DNA of 6,356 nucleotides from Acidobacteriaceae bacterium (GTDB taxonomy: Bacteria; Acidobacteriota; Terriglobia; Terriglobales; Acidobacteriaceae), in assembly GCA_003166055.1 (NCBI GenBank), contig PMWR01000050.1:1-6356 (forward strand). The letters are read 5' to 3'. The notes beneath the pieces were generated by a model. It had not been told where the DNA came from and made no database searches. It saw only the letters and a program-made list of their open reading frames with translations. Positions 1 to 5,964 of this stretch are shown here, piece after piece (position 1 is the stretch's first letter; each line of letters begins with the position of its first letter). Position numbers and translations under genes: made by a program.

Positions 1-20
1 CAGGGCCGACGCATATCAAA
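1..20 (+). repeat. Terminal inverted repeat of the ISAs1 element (transposase 3' side)
   Basis: The sequence begins CAGGGCCGACGCATAT. It matches the reverse complement of 1161-1180 at 17 of 20 positions, with mismatches at positions 6, 17 and 20. The transposase stop codon (complement of 16-18) lies inside this repeat, so the gene runs to the very end of the element. Confidence 0.88.
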
Positions 21-1111
21 CTCCCAGTAACTTCAGTAGATAGGGGTGGTTCCATGCGGCTTTGAGGCGTTTCCCCTTGATGCCGCGTTTAAAGGTTGTT
101 TCCTGTTTGAGCAGGTTGAGCGCTATGCGGTTGAGCAGCGAGAAGTTTTGCGCTGCATGGCCTGCCCGTTTTCGGTCCAGGTCTTCGCCAAAGCCCACAT
201 CAAGCACCCAGTGCAGCTTGTTCTCGATACCCCAGTGCTGACGGATGGCTCCGTTCAGCCGCCGGGCATCGGGCTTGAGGCTGGTGATGTAGTAGCGGAT
301 TTCGCGCTCGGTTTTACCCGAGGTCTTGTGGTACCGTTCCGGCTCGATACGCACCAACGCTTGCAGCGATGCCCACTCGAAGGGCCTTTCCAGCAGGCTC
401 AGGCCGGCCACGACCGAACAGTTGCGCCGCTCGACCCTCCCGTGGCCGCAGTCAACTTCTTCGGCCACCGCGTCGGCGGCCAGCATCTGAAGCGAGTCCT
501 TGATGTCGGCCAGCAGACCGGGCTGATTTTCCTTGACCACCAGATACGTAGTCGGCCTTCTTTTCGATGATCCGGCTGGCGATCTCACGCTGGCATCCCA
601 TGGCGTCGATCGTGACCACGGTACCTGCCAACTCAAGCGCGTTCAACAGCTTGGGAATAGCTGTGATCTCGCTGGATTTTTCATCCGCCTTGCGCTGTCC
701 GAGCACCAGGCCGTTGCCCTCGGCCCTGGCCGAAACCATGTGCACCAGCTTCTTCTTGCCGGCTTCCCGCGTACCGCACAACGTCTTGCCGTCAATGGCC
801 ACCACTTCGCCCGCCGTCAGCTTGGCGATCGATGCGACCCAGGCCGCAAAGCCCTTTTCCATCTCTTCCGGGTCAAGAGCTGCGAACACCCGATTGAAGG
901 TATCGTGCGACGGAATTCCCGAAGGAAGCGATAGAAACGTCTGCAACCACTCCCGCTTGTCCTCGCCGTAATCCGCAATGTCGTTCCAGCTTTCGGCGCC
1001 GCTCAACACCGCCGCAATGGCGACGAGAAGAATTTCTTCCAGCAGATGTTCCCGGTTCCGCTCGATGCGAGGATCGCGCAACTCTGCAAAATACTTCAGG
1101 GGATTGTCCAT
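16..1111 (-). pseudogene. ISAs1-family transposase, broken by a single-base frameshift
   Basis: This DDE transposase would cut and join the element's ends. The N-terminal part reads from ATG at 1111 (purine-rich AAGGGGA ribosome site just upstream) through residue 189 (…KKADYV). It holds the first two catalytic acidic residues, in VVAIDGKT (D107) and VVTIDAMG (D169). The rest continues one base further on, from codon 543 (LVVKENQPG…), to the stop at 16-18. It contains the third acidic residue region, HWGIENKLHWVLDV. Joining …ADYV to LVVKENQPG restores the usual family motif and gives about 364 residues, a normal length. One extra base at or next to 544 explains the break. Without correction, the first frame ends in an unrelated 30-residue tail and the second has no start of its own. 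The family normally has one uninterrupted gene and I see no slippery heptamer, so a mutation or sequencing error is likelier than programmed frameshifting. Confidence 0.9.
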
Positions 1112-1113
1112 TT

Positions 1114-1120
1114 CCCCTTC
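1114..1120 (-). promoter_or_regulatory. Ribosome binding site of the ISAs1 transposase
   Basis: Read on the minus strand, the bases before the ATG at 1111 are AAGAAGGGGAA, a strong purine-rich site a few bases from the start. This supports 1111 as the true start. Confidence 0.5.
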
Positions 1121-1160
1121 TTACCTATTTCCCGCTCCATGCATATAGCAAGCTATGGAC

Positions 1161-1180
1161 ATTTATATGCGTCGACCCTG
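1161..1180 (-). repeat. Terminal inverted repeat of the ISAs1 element (transposase 5' side)
   Basis: Read on the minus strand this end begins CAGGGTCGACGCATAT, the partner of the repeat at 1-20. It lies about 50 bases upstream of the transposase start codon. A TATAAA-like stretch (minus strand, 1167-1162) lies inside the repeat and could be part of a transposase promoter, but I see no convincing -35 partner. Confidence 0.88.
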
Positions 1181-1198
1181 CGTCACATCGCGATAAGC

Positions 1199-1228
1199 TT
1201 CACAAGTCAGATCGACTTCAATTATACT
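1199..1228 (+). promoter_or_regulatory. Possible sigma70-type promoter for the glycan operon
   Basis: TTCACA (1199-1204, five of six matches to the -35 consensus) and TATACT (1223-1228, five of six to the -10 consensus) are separated by 18 bases. Transcription would start near 1235 and leave an untranslated leader of about 195 bases. Both boxes lie outside the IS, whose right end is at 1180, so this is not a hybrid IS promoter. The call rests on consensus matching alone. Confidence 0.35.
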
Positions 1229-1301
1229 GTTTTCTGAGCAATCAGAATTGTATGGCCAACACGCAGAGTCTGAGCTTCTCAGGGTGGGTATAGCTCTGCT
1301 T

Positions 1302-1327
1302 TTGGCTGATTTCGAGGAGTTAGCCAA
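1302..1327 (+). other. Short inverted repeat (hairpin) in the operon leader
   Basis: TTGGCTGA (1302-1309) pairs with TTAGCCAA (1320-1327) to give an eight-pair stem including one G-T pair, with a ten-base loop. Only three T residues follow, and the stem is not GC-rich, so it is a poor intrinsic terminator. It could be leader RNA structure, a protein-binding dyad, or chance. Confidence 0.25.
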
Positions 1328-1418
1328 TTTCAAAAGAGTGGTTAGCTGCTGCCTCCCACCGGGCGGCGCGGCGTGAATGTCTTCGATTCGCGACAGTAAG
1401 TGGATTCACCCGAACATC

Positions 1419-1423
1419 AGGAG
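1419..1423 (+). promoter_or_regulatory. Ribosome binding site that sets the SDR start
   Basis: AGGAG lies eight bases before ATG 1432. A second ATG at 1428 is in another frame and stops after six codons, so 1432 is the productive start. Confidence 0.6.
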
Positions 1424-1431
1424 TTCGATGG

Positions 1432-2403
1432 ATGCGAAGAGGCTCTAAGTTTCTTATCGTCGGCGGCGCCGGTTTCATTGGCAGTCATTTTACGGATGCT
1501 CTGCTTTCCAACAGTGAGGTAGAGAGGGTAATTCTCTACGACAATTTCAGCTCCGGCCGGGAGTGGCATTATGAAAATCATGTTAACGACGCTCGGTTTT
1601 CGGTGGTGCGAGGGGACGTTCTCGATATCGGACTGCTGACCAAGTCATTGTCCGGCGTCGATGTGGTAATTCACCTGGCGTCTAATCCGGACATCGCCCG
1701 GGCCGCTACCGAACCTGAGATCGATTTCTATCAGGGCACCATGCTTACCAATAATGTCGTGGAAGCGATGCGCCGTGCCGGTGTGCCCCGTCTGCTTTAC
1801 GCATCCGGTTCCGGCGTGTACGGAGATCTGGGCGAATTCGAGGCGTTTGAGGACTTCGGCCCGCTCATCCCTGTTTCTACCTACGGGGCCAGTAAACTCT
1901 CAGGCGAGGTGCTCATTGCCAGTTACTGCTTCATGTTCGGTTTGACCGCTTGCGCATTTCGCTTCGGCAATGTTGTCGGTACGCGCCAGACGCACGGAGT
2001 GGGCTTCGACTTCGTACGGCGACTGTCAAAGGATCCTACCCGCCTGAGAATTCTTGGCGATGGACAGCAAAGCAAGTCTTACATTCACGTATCCGACGTT
2101 GTCGCAGCAGTTCTGCATGCGAATCAGCAGGAAGAAAACATCTTTCGCGCTTTCAATGTTGCCACCGGCGACTATATCACAGTGAAGGACATTGCAGACC
2201 TCGCTGTTGAAGTATTGAAACTAAGTGAGCCGCCGGCCTACGAATTCACCGGGGGAGACCGTGGCTGGAAGGGCGACGTCCCGGTTGTTCGGCTTAATAC
2301 TGACCGCATTCAGACGCTTGGCTGGCGCTGCAAGCATAATACGAAGGCCGCGCTCCGGCTTTCGCTGGAAGGTCTATTGGCAGATGAGCGAATCAGGGAC
2401 TGA
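1432..2403 (+). CDS. NAD-dependent epimerase/dehydratase (extended short-chain dehydrogenase)
   Basis: This is a cytoplasmic NAD(P)-binding sugar-nucleotide enzyme of 323 residues, the usual length for the extended SDR family. The N-terminal Rossmann fold is shown by VGGAGFIGSH (residues 10-19, the GxxGxxG dinucleotide motif). An acidic residue at the end of the second strand (LYDNFS, D37) favours NAD. VIHLAS (79-84) and the active-site pair Y151xxxK155 (in TYGASK) follow. The substrate-binding half has RFGNVVG (177-183) and a YIHVSDV motif (217-223). The usual catalytic Ser/Thr, four residues before the Tyr of VYG, is Gly126, flanked by Ser125 and Ser127 (ASGSGVYG). Most such enzymes epimerise, dehydrate or oxidise an NDP-sugar. 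Because it is followed directly by HddC- and HddA-like genes, I infer that it acts on GDP-heptose or a related activated sugar. GalE-like UDP-sugar epimerase activity is an alternative. The family call is secure and the substrate is not. Confidence 0.9.
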   Translation: MRRGSKFLIVGGAGFIGSHFTDALLSNSEVERVILYDNFSSGREWHYENHVNDARFSVVRGDVLDIGLLTKSLSGVDVVIHLASNPDIARAATEPEIDFYQGTMLTNNVVEAMRRAGVPRLLYASGSGVYGDLGEFEAFEDFGPLIPVSTYGASKLSGEVLIASYCFMFGLTACAFRFGNVVGTRQTHGVGFDFVRRLSKDPTRLRILGDGQQSKSYIHVSDVVAAVLHANQQEENIFRAFNVATGDYITVKDIADLAVEVLKLSEPPAYEFTGGDRGWKGDVPVVRLNTDRIQTLGWRCKHNTKAALRLSLEGLLADERIRD

Positions 2404-3157
2404 AGTTAAGCTGCCTCCAATTGCGGTGCTGTGCGGTGGGCTGGGCACGCGCTTGTGGCCGCTTACCGAGAAGATTCCGAAATCCATGCTTGAGATGGCA
2501 GGTGAACCCTTCATCGCATGGCAGTTGCGTTTGTTGGCCGCCGCGGGATTCCGCGACGTCGTTCTCCTCTGCGGCTATCTCGGCGAACAGATTGAGCAGT
2601 TTGCCGGTGACGGAAAGCAGTTTGGCTTGAAAGTCAGATACTGCCATGATGGTGAGAAGCCGCTCGGAACCGGCGGGGCTGTTCGTCGTGCTCTTCCAAT
2701 CCTAGGATCAACTTTCATGACAATCTACGGGGACAGTTATTGCCCGACCGACTATCGCCGAATTTACTCTGCCTATCTTTCGTCCGGCAAGGCTGCCCTG
2801 ATGACCGTGTTCCAGAACGAAAATCGATGGGACAAGAGTAACGTTGAATATAGGGACGGCTCCATTGTGCGATACGACAAGAACAATCCGGATGAATCCA
2901 TGACGTACATTGACTATGGGATCAATGTCTTCACGGACAGAGTCTTTTCGGTGATTCCAGAGAATGAAGTTTTTGATCTTGCCATAATCCAGACCAGCTT
3001 GGCACGGAAGGGCAATCTCGCTGGCATCGAGGTAAGTGAGCGCTTCTTCGAAGTGGGCTCACAGAGCGGGATTGATGACTTCCGTGGATTTGTTCCGCGC
3101 GCAAGAGAGATCCACGAACCAAAGACTCCCATTGAGGAAGGAAAGGAATTAGGATGA
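2384..3157 (+). CDS. hddC: HddC-like sugar-1-phosphate nucleotidyltransferase
   Basis: The enzyme transfers a nucleotide from an NTP to a sugar 1-phosphate. The closest type is D-glycero-D-manno-heptose 1-phosphate guanylyltransferase, which makes GDP-heptose in the cytoplasm. The 257-residue protein has the nucleotide-binding signature CGGLGTRLWPLT (17-28) followed by PKSM (32-35). The base/sugar contact PLGTGGA is at 93-99, the metal-binding Asp is in YGDSY (D117), and YIDYGINVF (175-183) and FFEVGS (221-226) are typical of the family. The open frame extends upstream to 2225, but that part runs through the previous gene and has no family features. I chose ATG 2384, which places VLCGGLGTR about 15 residues from the start, with GGAAGG at 2367-2372 as ribosome site. 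The start overlaps the SDR gene by 20 bases, which suggests coupled translation. A glucose- or mannose-1-phosphate specificity cannot be excluded, but the adjacent HddA-like kinase favours heptose. Confidence 0.85.
   Translation: MSESGTEVKLPPIAVLCGGLGTRLWPLTEKIPKSMLEMAGEPFIAWQLRLLAAAGFRDVVLLCGYLGEQIEQFAGDGKQFGLKVRYCHDGEKPLGTGGAVRRALPILGSTFMTIYGDSYCPTDYRRIYSAYLSSGKAALMTVFQNENRWDKSNVEYRDGSIVRYDKNNPDESMTYIDYGINVFTDRVFSVIPENEVFDLAIIQTSLARKGNLAGIEVSERFFEVGSQSGIDDFRGFVPRAREIHEPKTPIEEGKELG
3154..3157 (+). promoter_or_regulatory. ATGA stop/start overlap between the nucleotidyltransferase and kinase genes
   Basis: The TGA stop of the upstream gene (3155-3157) and the ATG of the kinase (3154-3156) share bases. 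This arrangement usually means the same ribosomes re-initiate, keeping the two enzymes of one pathway in proportion. Confidence 0.7.
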
Positions 3158-4143
3158 TTGTCACGCGCACTCCGCTTCGCATCTCGCTCGGCGGTGGCGG
3201 CACCGACCTTCCTTCGTACTATCGCAAGCACGGTGGCTTTGTCATCTCTGCTGCAATCAACAAGTACATCTATATCAACGTCAATAAGCATTTTTTCCCT
3301 GGCTACCTTCTTAAGTACTCGGAGACGGAGCACGCTAATTCAGTCGGCGAGATCAAGCACAGAATCATCCGCGAAGCGTTGACGATGCTGAACATTGACG
3401 AGCCTCTCGAGATTGCCAGCATGGCGGATGTTCCTGGTGGCACTGGCCTTGGATCTTCAGGCACTTTCACTGTCGGGCTTGTACACGCACTCTTAGCGCA
3501 CAGCCGGGGACTGGCCGATGCTGAATTGCTTGCCCGGAGCGCGGTGGAAATTGAGATGAATAGACTGAAGGATCCCGTCGGCAAGCAAGATCAGTACATC
3601 GCCGCCTACGGGGGAATTCTGATTCAGGAATATCTTCCGGATGATACGGTTAAGGTCTCGTCGGCAAAGATGAGCGAGCAGTCTCTTTTCGAGCTTCGAG
3701 ATTCATTGATGCTCTTTTTCGTCGGTACAACGCGCTCCGCCTCAACCATTCTTCAAGATCAGAAAACAAGATCCGAGCAGGATGACGACGCAATGATGCA
3801 AAGCCTGCATCACGCGAAAGAGATCGGATATCAGACGCTTCAGGTGCTGGAGTCGGGAAATATATCCCATCTAGGCGAATTGATGCATGAACACTGGCTG
3901 AAAAAGCGCGAGCGATCCAAGGGAATGTCCAACGGTCGCATCGATGAACTGTACAATCTTGCTCTTTCAGAGGGCGGAGCCTCGGGTGGGAAGCTCGTAG
4001 GCGCCGGCGGCTCTGGATTCCTAATGTTTCAAACACCGGATCGGCGCCGTTTGAGAAGGGCTTTGTTGGAGCAAGGGTTGTCGGAAGTCGATTTCAGTTT
4101 CGATTTTGACGGCTCGATGGTCCTGCTTCGCAATCGAGGATAG
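3154..4143 (+). CDS. hddA: HddA-like GHMP kinase (D-glycero-D-manno-heptose 7-phosphate kinase type)
   Basis: HddA enzymes use ATP to phosphorylate D-glycero-alpha-D-manno-heptose 7-phosphate at C1, giving the 1,7-bisphosphate on the route to GDP-heptose. The 329-residue protein has all three GHMP motifs. Motif 1 is RTPLRISLGGGGTDLPSY (5-22). Motif 2 is the ATP phosphate loop DVPGGTGLGSSG (92-103). Motif 3 is the glycine-rich GGASGGKLVGAGGSG (274-288). KDPVGKQDQYIAAYGG (139-154) holds the likely catalytic Asp and is characteristic of the HddA branch. The ATG overlaps the stop of the preceding gene (ATGA, 3154-3157) and a GGAAAGGA ribosome site ends six bases upstream, so the two genes are probably translationally coupled. 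The next two steps need GmhB phosphatase and HddC. GmhB and GmhA are absent from the window and must be encoded elsewhere. A related fucokinase-like specificity is the main alternative. Confidence 0.88.
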   Translation: MIVTRTPLRISLGGGGTDLPSYYRKHGGFVISAAINKYIYINVNKHFFPGYLLKYSETEHANSVGEIKHRIIREALTMLNIDEPLEIASMADVPGGTGLGSSGTFTVGLVHALLAHSRGLADAELLARSAVEIEMNRLKDPVGKQDQYIAAYGGILIQEYLPDDTVKVSSAKMSEQSLFELRDSLMLFFVGTTRSASTILQDQKTRSEQDDDAMMQSLHHAKEIGYQTLQVLESGNISHLGELMHEHWLKKRERSKGMSNGRIDELYNLALSEGGASGGKLVGAGGSGFLMFQTPDRRRLRRALLEQGLSEVDFSFDFDGSMVLLRNRG

Positions 4144-4233
4144 AACCAGCGCGGTACGGGATACCTATCGGATGCGTGGTGCGAGATCCTCTGCGGCGAT
4201 GGCGAGAGTCAAGAGCGTCTCTGGCCTTGCGAT

Positions 4234-4814
4234 GAAGTTGAGGACGAGTTTTGGTAAAGTCGGAAGAAGCTCCTAGTTTGACGGTTGGCATTCCTGTCTA
4301 CAATGGGATGCCGTACGTGCGCGACTGCATGGAGAGCTTGTTAGCTCAGAGTTACTCAAATTTCGAGATCCTACTGGTTGTAGATTCGAGCAGCGATGGC
4401 TCACTGGAATACTTAGAGTCGATTTCGGATCCGCGGATCCGCATTATCGAAGGCCCGAGGGCGGGATTAATCGCCGCGCTAAACCTCCTGCTTCGCGAAG
4501 CTAAAACAACCTGGCTGGTTCGGCAGGATGCCGACGATATAGCCTATCCGAAACGATTGGAAACTATCATTCGCTATGCGCAGGATTTTCCAGAGGCAGG
4601 CATTATCTTTTCGCGGGCCGAGTACTATCCTCCCGATCGGAGTTTCGGACTATTCCGGGACTCTCGAGGAACGCCTGAAGAGTTAAGGGCTGTGGTCAGA
4701 TCGGGATATCTCTTGGCGTTTTGCCATCCGACAGCTGTGCTGAATGTGGAAAAGACACTTAGAATCGGCGGATATGATCGAACCCTCAAGCATGCTGAAG
4801 ACGCCGATCTTTGG
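4234..4814 (+). repeat. Direct repeat, copy 1: first glycosyltransferase and its start region
   Basis: This segment aligns without gaps to 5297-5877 at a constant offset of 1063 bases. It includes the ribosome site, the TTG start and the first 188 codons. In the 189-base block from 4275 I count 26 differences, mostly at third codon positions. The copies are therefore homologous but old. Weaker resemblance (for example GTCAAGAG) continues a few tens of bases upstream. Confidence 0.85.
4240..4253 (+). promoter_or_regulatory. Ribosome site and TTG start codon of the first glycosyltransferase
   Basis: GAGGA (4240-4244) is followed six bases later by TTG (4251-4253). No ATG or GTG is available in this frame before the conserved SLTVGIPVYNG segment, and an in-frame TGA lies at 4239-4241. 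The same GAGGA, six-base gap and TTG are preserved in the duplicate gene (5303-5316), which supports the start. Confidence 0.65.
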
Positions 4815-5243
4815 TGGCGGGCTGCTCTTGAGTTCGATCTCCAGATCATTCCTGAGGTTCTGGTCGGGTATCGAATGCATGCCACCAGCATGATGACGCA
4901 GGGGCTCCATGATGATGCAGTTTCAGGACTTTATGTTCAGTATCGGTTGCTTTCCAGTCTGATTGGTCGAGATCCATTGCCGTTGGAGCGCGTTCAGGTT
5001 GTGTTGGATTCGCTGATCGATGGCCGCGCATTAAGAGCAAAATCTCATCTCAGAACGTTCAATATGAGAGTGGGGCAGCGCGATCTGTTTGGAGCCATCC
5101 TAGCATTCCTCACAGCTACCTTTACAAGTCCTGGCTTCGTCGCACGCCGCATTCTGGATGAATTTCAATCGAAAGGCGTTTTGCGCAATGGCATCGATCC
5201 AGCTCTGTTCCAACGTGCCCGAAAGGAGTTGTGGCCCGAATGA
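4251..5243 (+). CDS. Family 2 (GT-A fold) glycosyltransferase, intact copy
   Basis: The protein transfers a sugar from a nucleotide donor to a growing glycan, probably at the cytoplasmic face of the inner membrane. It has 330 residues. The GT-A domain fills the first 230 or so. SLTVGIPVYNGMPYVRDC (9-26) is the nucleotide-binding start. VVDSSSDGS (43-51) corresponds to the usual VVDDGSTDGS. RQDADDIAYPKR (91-102) contains the metal-binding DxD, and EDADLWWR (183-190) carries the putative catalytic-base region. YRMH then marks the end of the fold. The last 100 residues are less typical, and I see no transmembrane segment. It starts at TTG and follows the kinase gene after a 107-base gap, so it is probably in the same transcription unit. 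Donor and acceptor are unknown; GDP-heptose is a reasonable guess from the neighbours. A diverged second copy follows directly. Confidence 0.88.
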   Translation: MVKSEEAPSLTVGIPVYNGMPYVRDCMESLLAQSYSNFEILLVVDSSSDGSLEYLESISDPRIRIIEGPRAGLIAALNLLLREAKTTWLVRQDADDIAYPKRLETIIRYAQDFPEAGIIFSRAEYYPPDRSFGLFRDSRGTPEELRAVVRSGYLLAFCHPTAVLNVEKTLRIGGYDRTLKHAEDADLWWRAALEFDLQIIPEVLVGYRMHATSMMTQGLHDDAVSGLYVQYRLLSSLIGRDPLPLERVQVVLDSLIDGRALRAKSHLRTFNMRVGQRDLFGAILAFLTATFTSPGFVARRILDEFQSKGVLRNGIDPALFQRARKELWPE

Positions 5244-5302
5244 CAGGGAGCAATGACGCGGTCGGCGAGTCAAGAGAGGGCCGGAGATCTCGGGTTGGAA
5301 GT

Positions 5303-5316
5303 GAGGATAAGCTTTG
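5303..5316 (+). promoter_or_regulatory. Ribosome site and TTG start codon of the second glycosyltransferase
   Basis: GAGGA (5303-5307), six bases, then TTG (5314-5316), at the same positions as in the first copy although the surrounding bases have diverged. Confidence 0.6.
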
Positions 5317-5880
5317 GAAGGTTCTGGAGCAACTCCGAGCTTGACGGTTGGCATTCCTGTGTGCAACGGGATGCCGTATCTGCGCGACTGCATGGAGAGC
5401 TTGCTTGCCCAGAGCTACCCGAATTTCGAGATCCCTCTGGTGGTGGATTCGAGCAGCGATGGCTCACTAGAATACTTAGAGTCGATACCGGATCCCCGCA
5501 TTCGTGTTATTGAAGGCCCGAAGGCCGGATTAGCCCCCGCATTGAACCTCTTGCTTCGCGGAGCAAAAACAACTTGGCTGGTTCGGCAGGACGCTGACGA
5601 TATCGCCTATCCGAGACGATTGGAAACCATTGTGCGATATACACAGAATTTTCCAGAGGCGGGAATTATATTTTCGCGGGCCGAGTACTATCCTCCCGAT
5701 CAGAGTCTTGGATTATTCAGAGACTCCAGAGGAACGCCCGACGAATTCAGGGCTGTGGTTAGGTCCGGATATCTTCTAACATATTGCCACCCGACAGCAG
5801 TGCTGAATGTAGAGAAGACTTTGAGAATCGGCGGTTACGATCGAACTCTCAAACATGTTGAAGACGCCGATCTTTGGTAA
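5314..5880 (+). pseudogene. Family 2 glycosyltransferase, duplicate copy truncated by IS66 insertion
   Basis: The 188 codons match the first 188 residues of the upstream glycosyltransferase, with 162 identical by my count and no gaps. It keeps SLTVGIPV, VVDSSSDGS and RQDADDIAYP. It ends at EDADLW, in the middle of the catalytic-base motif, where the intact copy continues WRAALEF. The TAA at 5878-5880 and the last base of the Trp codon belong to the inserted IS66 end, so the stop comes from the insertion. The missing part (about 140 residues by analogy) probably lies beyond the right end of the IS, outside the window. A protein ending here lacks the end of the GT-A fold and is unlikely to be active. 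Differences from copy 1 include Tyr17 to Cys in the normally conserved VYNG and Leu41 to Pro before the VVD strand. These may reflect relaxed constraint or altered specificity. Confidence 0.88.
5869..5876 (+). repeat. Predicted left copy of the IS66 target-site duplication
   Basis: IS66-family elements usually duplicate 8 bases of target. The eight bases before the element are GATCTTTG. The intact glycosyltransferase has the same eight bases at the matching position (4806-4813), so they are native target sequence. The second copy would be beyond the window, so this is a prediction. Confidence 0.5.
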
Positions 5881-5899
5881 GCGTCATTTTCTGGCCGCC
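5877..5899 (+). repeat. Left terminal inverted repeat of the IS66-family element
   Basis: The GTAAGCG start matches the family's usual end. The inner limit of the repeat is approximate because the right partner is not in the window. Confidence 0.6.
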
Positions 5900-5953
5900 T
5901 TGTTTGGGGAGTGCTGACGGTTCAAGCTCGACTTGTAGTGGCCATGTGGCCAC

Positions 5954-5959
5954 GGAGGG
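5954..5959 (+). promoter_or_regulatory. Ribosome site of the IS66 OrfA gene
   Basis: GGAGGG lies five bases before ATG 5965. It favours this start over the in-frame ATG at 5944, which has no comparable site. Confidence 0.55.
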
Positions 5960-5964
5960 CTTGG

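Larger units (their letters stand above)
1..1180 (-). mobile_element. Complete ISAs1-family insertion sequence with a frameshifted transposase
   Basis: Both ends are visible: an imperfect inverted repeat at 1-20 and its partner at 1161-1180. Between them lies one gene, on the minus strand, whose translation is a typical ISAs1-family (DDE) transposase. Both the one-gene layout and the total length of about 1.2 kb suit this family. The window starts on the first base of the element, so the left flank and the left copy of any target duplication are not visible. The bases just after the right end (cgtcacatcg, 1181-1190) would be the right copy if a duplication exists. Because the transposase reading frame is broken, the element is probably unable to move by itself, though an intact relative could mobilise it in trans. 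The family call is firm and the exact IS name is unknown. Confidence 0.9.
1181..1431. other. Non-coding leader between the ISAs1 element and the glycan operon
   Basis: I find no credible gene here: the longest ATG-initiated reading (from 1252) stops after 13 codons. The stretch looks more AT-rich than the genes around it. It contains a possible promoter (1199-1228), two short inverted repeats (1263-1299 and 1302-1327) and the ribosome site of the next gene. Its left border is exactly the end of the IS, so the original upstream neighbour of the operon has been separated from it or lost. Confidence 0.6.
5297..5877 (+). repeat. Direct repeat, copy 2: second glycosyltransferase up to the IS66 junction
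   Basis: This is the partner of 4234-4814. The similarity stops abruptly at GATCTTTGG: copy 1 continues TGGCGGG and copy 2 continues TAAGCGTC, the start of an IS66-type end. The shared final G means the junction is at 5876/5877. Confidence 0.85.

Noticed and set aside
452..636. Overlap of the two transposase frames as a programmed frameshift
   Set aside because: The shift needed is +1 at GTA-T-CTG, there is no slippery heptamer, and ISAs1 transposases are normally made from one frame.
46..971. Plus-strand open frames opposite the ISAs1 transposase (46-570, 533-934, 567-971)
   Set aside because: They are antisense shadows of a clearly recognisable transposase and their translations show no family features.
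1137..1158. Dyad ATAGC-AA-GCTAT upstream of the ISAs1 transposase as an operator
   Set aside because: The symmetrical core is only five bases per arm and could be chance. No supporting second site is visible.
1270..1282. CTGAG-CTT-CTCAG hairpin as a transcription terminator
   Set aside because: The stem is five pairs with no following T run, and it lies upstream of the operon with no gene to terminate on the plus strand.
2225..2383. Upstream extension of the nucleotidyltransferase frame
   Set aside because: The added 53 residues lie within the SDR gene and do not resemble the family, whose N terminus starts close to the CGGLGTR motif. ATG 2384 has a ribosome site.
4144..4250. A separate promoter or small gene between the kinase and the first glycosyltransferase
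   Set aside because: No -10/-35 pair or terminator is apparent. The only ATG-led frame near the end (4232) stops after 14 codons.
4094..5393. Two minus-strand frames (4094-4291 and 5100-5393) that share the start MPTVKLG
   Set aside because: The shared peptide is the reverse strand of the duplicated SLTVGI coding segment, so it reflects the duplication and not a real gene family.
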